Below, one piece after another: positions 14,207-18,289 of a DNA stretch of 18,289 bases. The translations under genes and the position numbers were made by a program. Numbering within the stretch: the stretch's first letter is position 1; each line of letters opens with the position of its first letter. The DNA comes from Cyclobacteriaceae bacterium. GTDB lineage: Bacteria > Bacteroidota > Bacteroidia > Cytophagales > Cyclobacteriaceae. The stretch lies in the NCBI GenBank assembly GCA_015492915.1, contig WGED01000704.1, forward strand, positions 1 to 18,289, written 5' to 3'. The notes under the pieces were generated by a model. It had not been told where the DNA came from and made no database searches. It saw only the letters and a program-made list of their open reading frames with translations.

Positions 14207-16207
14207 ATGAGCAAAAAGAATATCCCCCAGTTGGTCAGGGACGATCCATGGCTTAATCCATACGCAGAAGAGATAGCTGCAAGAATTGAGCGCTTTTGCA
14301 ATGCTTTGAAAGAAATTAAGAACGAGCATAAGAATCTGAAAAATTTCGCAAGGGCATACAAATATTTCGGTATAAACTATGATAAACGAAGGCAGGGATG
14401 GTATTATCGTGAGTGGGCCCCTGCCGCTTATGAACTTTATCTGATCGGTGATTTTAATGACTGGAGCAGGAATTCACATCCTCTTGTTAAGGGCGAAAAT
14501 GGAGTTTGGGAGATTTTTGTGCCGGGAGATCAGCTAAAGGAGGGGGATTTGGTCAAGGTTCATGTTGTGGCCAAAAACGGGGCACATGACAGGATACCTG
14601 CTTATATTTTCAGGGTTATTCAGGACCTGGAGACGCATAATTTCAACGGGCAGGTGATCGATATCGATAAAAAATTTCCATGGACAGATGATCATTTTGA
14701 TCTCACCGAAATATACAGGGAGCCCATCATCTATGAAGCACATGTAGGGATGGCCCAGGAAAAAGAAGGGCTGGGAACTTATAATGAATTTACCGAGAAT
14801 GTGCTGCCGAGAATCAAATCCCTGGGTTATAATACCGTCCAACTCATGGCTATTATGGAGCACCCTTACTATGGTTCTTTCGGATATCATGTCTCCAATT
14901 TTTTCAGTGTTTCGAGTCGGTTCGGGACGCCGGAGGATTTTAAGAATCTTGTAAATACAGCCCATAAAATGGGTCTTGCCGTTATCATTGATCTGGTGCA
15001 TTCTCATGCTGTGAAGAATTTTGCTGAGGGGCTCAATGATTTTGATGGTTCTGAAAACCAGTATTTTCATGAAGGTGGACGCGGGTTTCACAACCAATGG
15101 GATTCGAAGCTTTTTAATTATGGCAAACGGGAGGTTCAACAGTTTTTGCTATCAAACATCAGGTACTGGATTGACGAATATCATCTCGATGGATTTCGCT
15201 TTGATGGCATCACCTCAATGATGTATTTTCATCATGGTGATTTCATGAGTTTTGATCATTATGACAAGTATTTTTTACAGGGGGTAGATTGGGATGCACT
15301 TATTTATCTGCAATTGGCAAACGAGCTCACGCATGAACTTAAGCCCAAAACGTTTACTATTGCCGAAGATATGAGTGGCATGCCCGGACTGTGTCGGAGG
15401 ATCGATGAGGGTGGTATTGGCTTTGATTTCAGGCTGGGTATGGGTATTCCTGATTTCTGGATTGAATATCTGAAAGAGAAAAAAGATGAAGAATGGGATA
15501 TTCACGAGCTGTGGAGTGTTATGACAAACAGGCGATATAAAGAGCGAACAGTGGCCTATACCGAATCCCATGATCAGGCTATTGTTGGTGATAAAACCGT
15601 GGCATTCTGGCTCATGGATAAGGAGATGTATTACCACATGCAGGTCGATGATCAGAATCTGATCATCGACAGAGGCATTGCACTTCATAAAATGATCAGG
15701 TTTTTTACTGCTACGCTTGGTGGCGAAGCTTACCTTAACTTTATCGGCAATGAATTCGGGCATCCGGAGTGGATCGATTTTCCGCGAGAAGGCAATAACT
15801 GGAGTTACAAGTACGCCCGACGACAGTGGTCATTGGCCGATAATGAAAATTTGAAATACAAGTATTTACTTGCCTTTGATCGTGAGATGATCTCATTATT
15901 GAAAAAACACCACATTTTATCCTCAATACAGGGCCGGCAGTTAAATATGGACCCGGTCAATAAAGTGATCATTTTTGAACGTGGAAATGTGATTTTTGCT
16001 TTTAATTTCCACCCGCAAAATTCTATCCCGGATTATAGATTCAGCTCTATCGGCAAAGGGGACTATAAAATTATCCTTTCGTCCGATGACAAACGATTTG
16101 GTGGTTTTGCCAGAGTTGACGCATCACTGATTTATCCAACCCTTGAAAATGACCAGTTGAGCATTTATCTGCCCAACCGGACGGCAGTCGCTATGAAAAA
16201 AATATAA
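14207..16207 (+). CDS. glgB: 1,4-alpha-glucan (glycogen) branching enzyme, eukaryote-like GH13_8 type
   Basis: The branching enzyme cuts alpha-1,4 chains and rejoins them by alpha-1,6 links in glycogen. It has 666 residues: an N-terminal helical segment, a CBM48 domain (about 62-155, with YREWAPAAYELYLIGDFNDW at 67-86), the GH13 barrel (about 170-555) and a C-terminal beta domain. Catalytic residues are in place: nucleophile D333 in FRFDG, acid/base E387 in IAEDMSG, and D456 in ESHDQ. Segments such as YYGSFGYHVSNFFSVSSRFG (221-240), VGDKTVAF (460-467) and GNEFGHPEWIDFPREGNNWS (514-533) closely match plant, fungal and animal branching enzymes rather than E. coli-type GlgB. No glgA or glgC is adjacent. 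No clear promoter was found. Start ATG 14207. Confidence 0.96.
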   Translation: MSKKNIPQLVRDDPWLNPYAEEIAARIERFCNALKEIKNEHKNLKNFARAYKYFGINYDKRRQGWYYREWAPAAYELYLIGDFNDWSRNSHPLVKGENGVWEIFVPGDQLKEGDLVKVHVVAKNGAHDRIPAYIFRVIQDLETHNFNGQVIDIDKKFPWTDDHFDLTEIYREPIIYEAHVGMAQEKEGLGTYNEFTENVLPRIKSLGYNTVQLMAIMEHPYYGSFGYHVSNFFSVSSRFGTPEDFKNLVNTAHKMGLAVIIDLVHSHAVKNFAEGLNDFDGSENQYFHEGGRGFHNQWDSKLFNYGKREVQQFLLSNIRYWIDEYHLDGFRFDGITSMMYFHHGDFMSFDHYDKYFLQGVDWDALIYLQLANELTHELKPKTFTIAEDMSGMPGLCRRIDEGGIGFDFRLGMGIPDFWIEYLKEKKDEEWDIHELWSVMTNRRYKERTVAYTESHDQAIVGDKTVAFWLMDKEMYYHMQVDDQNLIIDRGIALHKMIRFFTATLGGEAYLNFIGNEFGHPEWIDFPREGNNWSYKYARRQWSLADNENLKYKYLLAFDREMISLLKKHHILSSIQGRQLNMDPVNKVIIFERGNVIFAFNFHPQNSIPDYRFSSIGKGDYKIILSSDDKRFGGFARVDASLIYPTLENDQLSIYLPNRTAVAMKKI

Positions 16208-16246
16208 TTTTTTAGCAGGCGTTAAAGCATTGTCGTTGCAGGGGGT

Positions 16247-16254
16247 TAATTTTG
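16247..16254 (+). promoter_or_regulatory. Bacteroidota-type -7 box for the YwqK-repeat gene
   Basis: TAATTTTG matches TAnnTTTG. It lies in the 156-base gap after glgB and would give a leader of about 100 nt containing the inverted repeat at 16322-16342. A -33 TTTG is not evident at the right distance. TTG at 16230-16232 is only 14 bases away. Confidence 0.4.
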
Positions 16255-16321
16255 TTGCAATAAGTACTGATTTATTGCCCGCAAGGGTTTTTTAAGGAAT
16301 TAATTTTTAAGATTTATAAAA

Positions 16322-16342
16322 CATTTACTAAATCAGTAAATG
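16322..16342. promoter_or_regulatory. Perfect 8-base inverted repeat in the leader of the YwqK-repeat gene
   Basis: CATTTACT (16322-16329) and AGTAAATG (16335-16342) are exact inverted copies around a 5-base centre (AAATC), ending 21 bases before the ATG at 16364. It could be an operator for a dimeric regulator or a small RNA hairpin affecting translation. It is not followed by a T-run, so it is not a terminator. Confidence 0.4.
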
Positions 16343-16363
16343 AAACAGGTGTATTGATCGTAA

Positions 16364-18205
16364 ATGAGGTTTTTATCAAAATTTGTGACGTGCTTTGTGC
16401 TCCTCATTGCAGGACTGCAGTGCTTTGCCCAGCCAGTAGAGGTAAAAACCTATTATGATGATGCCCAGACTATTCTGAAAGAGATCTTTTACATTGACAA
16501 TCCATCCACCGCCAGACTAACCGGCCCTTACAGATCTTATTATATCAACGGAACGCTTGAGAAGGAAGGCTTTTATAAAAATAATTATCCGGACAGTTTG
16601 TGGCGCTATTATTACGAGGGCGGAGCCCTGAAAATGAAGGGTATGCTGAAAAACGGCACAAACCATGGCCTTTGGGAGTATTATTATGAAAACGGTAATC
16701 TGCGGATGGCAGGTATGATTATCAACTCGAAACGTGAAGGAACCTGGAAGTTTTATTTTGAAAATGGCCAACTTAAATCACAGGGAGATTATAAAAACGG
16801 CCGGAGGACTGGCATCTGGAATTTCTTTTATGAAGATGGAAAACTCAAAGCACAAACTTTTTATGATAAAAACGGCAGAGGACGATATAAAGAATTTTAT
16901 AACAGCGGAGAACTAAAAGCCGAGGGTATCAACATCAATGGTAAAAGTGATAGCACCTGGGTTTTTTATCATGAAAACGGTAAGTTAAAGGCTGTCGGTG
17001 ATTATCAGGAAGGCAAGAGAGACGGTCTATGGATTTTTTATCATAATAACGGTAAAAAATCTGCCGAAGGCAGCTATGTCGCCGGTTCAAAAGATGGGAA
17101 ATGGATTTATTATCATACTAATGGTGAGGTGAGTTCGGAGGGTGCTTTGCGGGAAGGGAAAAAAGAAGGATACTGGAAATTTTTTGGGGAGGACGGTAAG
17201 TTCAAAGCTGAAGGGATTTTTGAAAAAGATGATGGAAAATATACGGAATATTATGAAAGCGGGAAGATAAAGGCTGAGGGAAATATTGTGGACGGCAAAA
17301 AGGACGGCGTTTGGATTTATTATTATGAGGATGGATCGAAAGAGGGTGAATGCCATTACTTGCAGGACAAGGGAGAATATACAGGCTATTATCCTGACGG
17401 CACCCTGAAAATGAAGGGGAAAATCGAAGACGGTGTGAATGTTGGGTTATGGGAGTTGTACGACGGAGAAGGAAATCTGGCAGGATATTACAGGCCTTAT
17501 TATGAGGATAATAAACCGATTTACAAACTTGTTGAAAAGCCGCCTGTCAGGCGAGGCGATTATGTGAAGCCTGCATATAAATACAAAAGTTACAAATCCC
17601 GCTACTTCGATGCTGTGATCAATGAATACAAGGGAATTATTTTATCGACCGGGCCTCTGGCGCCGTTGTTTAACCAGTTGCCGTTTACGGTTGAATATTA
17701 TATCCAGGAACGACTCGGCTACGAACTTCAGCTCGGGCTGTTGAGAAAACCTTTTTTTAAATCATCGAAAAACGTAACGCCTGGTCAGATTTACAACAGA
17801 GGATTTTATGTGAGTTTGCGACAAAAATTTTATAACCCGGAGGGTAGCTTCGGGATGTTTTATTTTGGCCATGAGGTGCGGATTACCCCAATCAGGCATT
17901 TTGCGAATGTTGTGGATTCTACAGCGATCTCTCCGGGAGAGACTTTTCAAATCAATTCTAGCGAAACCCGGTTTGAATATGCCTTTTTTATCGGTGATCG
18001 CTGGATGCAGCTTTTCGGGGAGCGGCACAACAATAAATCAAGAGGGTTTACAATAGATGCCTATATCGGTGTGGGTTTTGGCTACAGACTCAGCGAAAAA
18101 AAATATCCGGCCAATCCGCAATATGATGAAATATTTAAAGACCTGAACGATTCAAAATTTGTCATCTCTCCCCGCCTCGGATTGAATATCGGATTTGTTT
18201 TTTAG
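16364..18205 (+). CDS. Secreted YwqK/MORN-like repeat protein with C-terminal outer-membrane barrel
   Basis: This is a 613-residue exported protein. The signal peptide is about 1-22 (cleavage after CFA, before QPVEV). Residues 54-384 hold about 14 repeats of 22-24 residues of the YwqK/MORN type, with pattern W-x-[FY]-[FY]-x-x-x-G-x-[LI]-K-x-x-G followed by a charged turn ending in G. A Pro/Lys/Tyr-rich linker (385-415) follows. The C-terminal 200 residues (about 416-613) alternate hydrophobic and polar residues with many aromatics and end GLNIGFVF with a terminal phenylalanine, typical of outer-membrane barrels. Such repeats are often labelled 'YwqK family antitoxin', but no toxin lies next to it and the signal peptide makes a toxin-neutralising role unlikely. 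It is more likely a surface scaffold. It follows glgB by 156 bases with its own candidate promoter. Confidence 0.85.
   Translation: MRFLSKFVTCFVLLIAGLQCFAQPVEVKTYYDDAQTILKEIFYIDNPSTARLTGPYRSYYINGTLEKEGFYKNNYPDSLWRYYYEGGALKMKGMLKNGTNHGLWEYYYENGNLRMAGMIINSKREGTWKFYFENGQLKSQGDYKNGRRTGIWNFFYEDGKLKAQTFYDKNGRGRYKEFYNSGELKAEGININGKSDSTWVFYHENGKLKAVGDYQEGKRDGLWIFYHNNGKKSAEGSYVAGSKDGKWIYYHTNGEVSSEGALREGKKEGYWKFFGEDGKFKAEGIFEKDDGKYTEYYESGKIKAEGNIVDGKKDGVWIYYYEDGSKEGECHYLQDKGEYTGYYPDGTLKMKGKIEDGVNVGLWELYDGEGNLAGYYRPYYEDNKPIYKLVEKPPVRRGDYVKPAYKYKSYKSRYFDAVINEYKGIILSTGPLAPLFNQLPFTVEYYIQERLGYELQLGLLRKPFFKSSKNVTPGQIYNRGFYVSLRQKFYNPEGSFGMFYFGHEVRITPIRHFANVVDSTAISPGETFQINSSETRFEYAFFIGDRWMQLFGERHNNKSRGFTIDAYIGVGFGYRLSEKKYPANPQYDEIFKDLNDSKFVISPRLGLNIGFVF
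16523..17515 (+). repeat. About 14 tandem YwqK/MORN-like protein repeats
   Basis: The units run at residues 54-78, 79-102, 103-126, 127-150, 151-173, 174-197, 198-221, 222-245, 246-269, 270-291, 292-315, 316-337, 338-361 and 362-384. Most are exactly 24 residues. Two classes alternate irregularly. 'W' units begin with an aliphatic, Thr or Lys residue plus Trp (LWRYYYE, TWKFYFE). 'Y' units begin G-x-Y-x-x-[FY]-Y (GRYKEFY, GKYTEYY, GEYTGYY). Units before a Y unit are one or two residues short. DNA copies are diverged, so the array is old. Confidence 0.85.
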
Positions 18206-18289
18206 GCCGAATTTGGACTTTTCTAACACGCCTCATTGTACGCTTTGTTATAAATATGACTGTATTGAGTAATGAGTCAATATTAAGAA
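18206..18289. other. Right-edge intergenic sequence
   Basis: These 84 AT-rich bases follow the stop of the YwqK-repeat gene. I see no terminator hairpin, no complete promoter and no gene start before the window ends. Confidence 0.5.

Noticed and set aside
16276..16297. CCC-GCAA-GGG followed by TTTTTT as a terminator after glgB
   Set aside because: A 3-bp stem is too short for a stable terminator hairpin, and it lies downstream of the candidate promoter of the next gene.
16364..18205. Reading the YwqK-repeat protein as a toxin-antitoxin module
   Set aside because: It has a signal peptide and a barrel-like C-terminus, and there is no small toxin gene on either side.
1..18289. Mobile element, prophage, CRISPR array or defence island
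   Set aside because: No transposase, integrase, tRNA-flanked att site, regularly spaced direct repeats or nuclease/helicase gene is visible on either strand.

Overview
The window reads as chromosomal DNA of a member of the Bacteroidota, most likely Cytophagia-like. This is inferred from several signals: lineage-typical genes (a DUF4270 lipoprotein, a BT_3928-type DoxX/thioredoxin-like membrane protein, a DUF1599 protein, a eukaryote-like branching enzyme), several TAnnTTTG-type -7 promoter boxes, and few Shine-Dalgarno sequences. I see no transposase, integrase, phage gene, tRNA, rRNA or CRISPR array. It looks like ordinary backbone with a few lineage-specific secreted proteins.

Layout. (1) 1-2283, plus strand: a half-length, degenerate GT5 glycogen/starch-synthase-like protein overlaps a DUF4270 lipoprotein. 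A -7 box facing left at 24-31 suggests a divergent gene beyond the left edge. (2) 2334-4084, minus strand: folP (dihydropteroate synthase) and cdaA (diadenylate cyclase), coupled by a 4-bp TTGA overlap. (3) 4125-7392, plus strand: DUF1599 protein, BT_3928-like membrane protein, OppB/DppB-type ABC permease and aroK, tightly packed. (4) 7381-10407, minus strand: a Tyr/Gly/Ser-rich secreted protein followed by an OmpP1/FadL-type outer-membrane barrel. Its end overlaps the end of aroK by 12 bp. (5) 10561-13586, plus strand: proS, then an nfeD-floA membrane-microdomain pair closed by a clear intrinsic terminator. (6) 13587-14206: an AT-rich 620-bp gap with a second strong hairpin. (7) 14207-18205, plus strand: a eukaryote-type (GH13_8-like) glycogen branching enzyme, then a secreted protein with about 14 YwqK/MORN-like repeats joined to a predicted outer-membrane barrel.

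How the genes relate. The housekeeping parts are folate synthesis (folP), the shikimate pathway (aroK), c-di-AMP signalling (cdaA) and proline charging of tRNA (proS). FolP uses p-aminobenzoate, which derives from the pathway AroK serves, but the two genes are not in one operon. Two glycogen-related genes bracket the window without a complete glycogen operon, and the GT5 protein lacks what it would need to act as a synthase. The cell-surface parts are the DUF4270 lipoprotein, the barrel protein with its repeat-rich neighbour, and the YwqK-repeat/barrel fusion.

No obviously new multi-gene system is visible. The most unusual items are the YwqK-repeat/barrel fusion with two interleaved repeat classes, the degenerate GT5 half-enzyme, two proline substitutions in conserved FolP loops, and the AT-rich gap before glgB.
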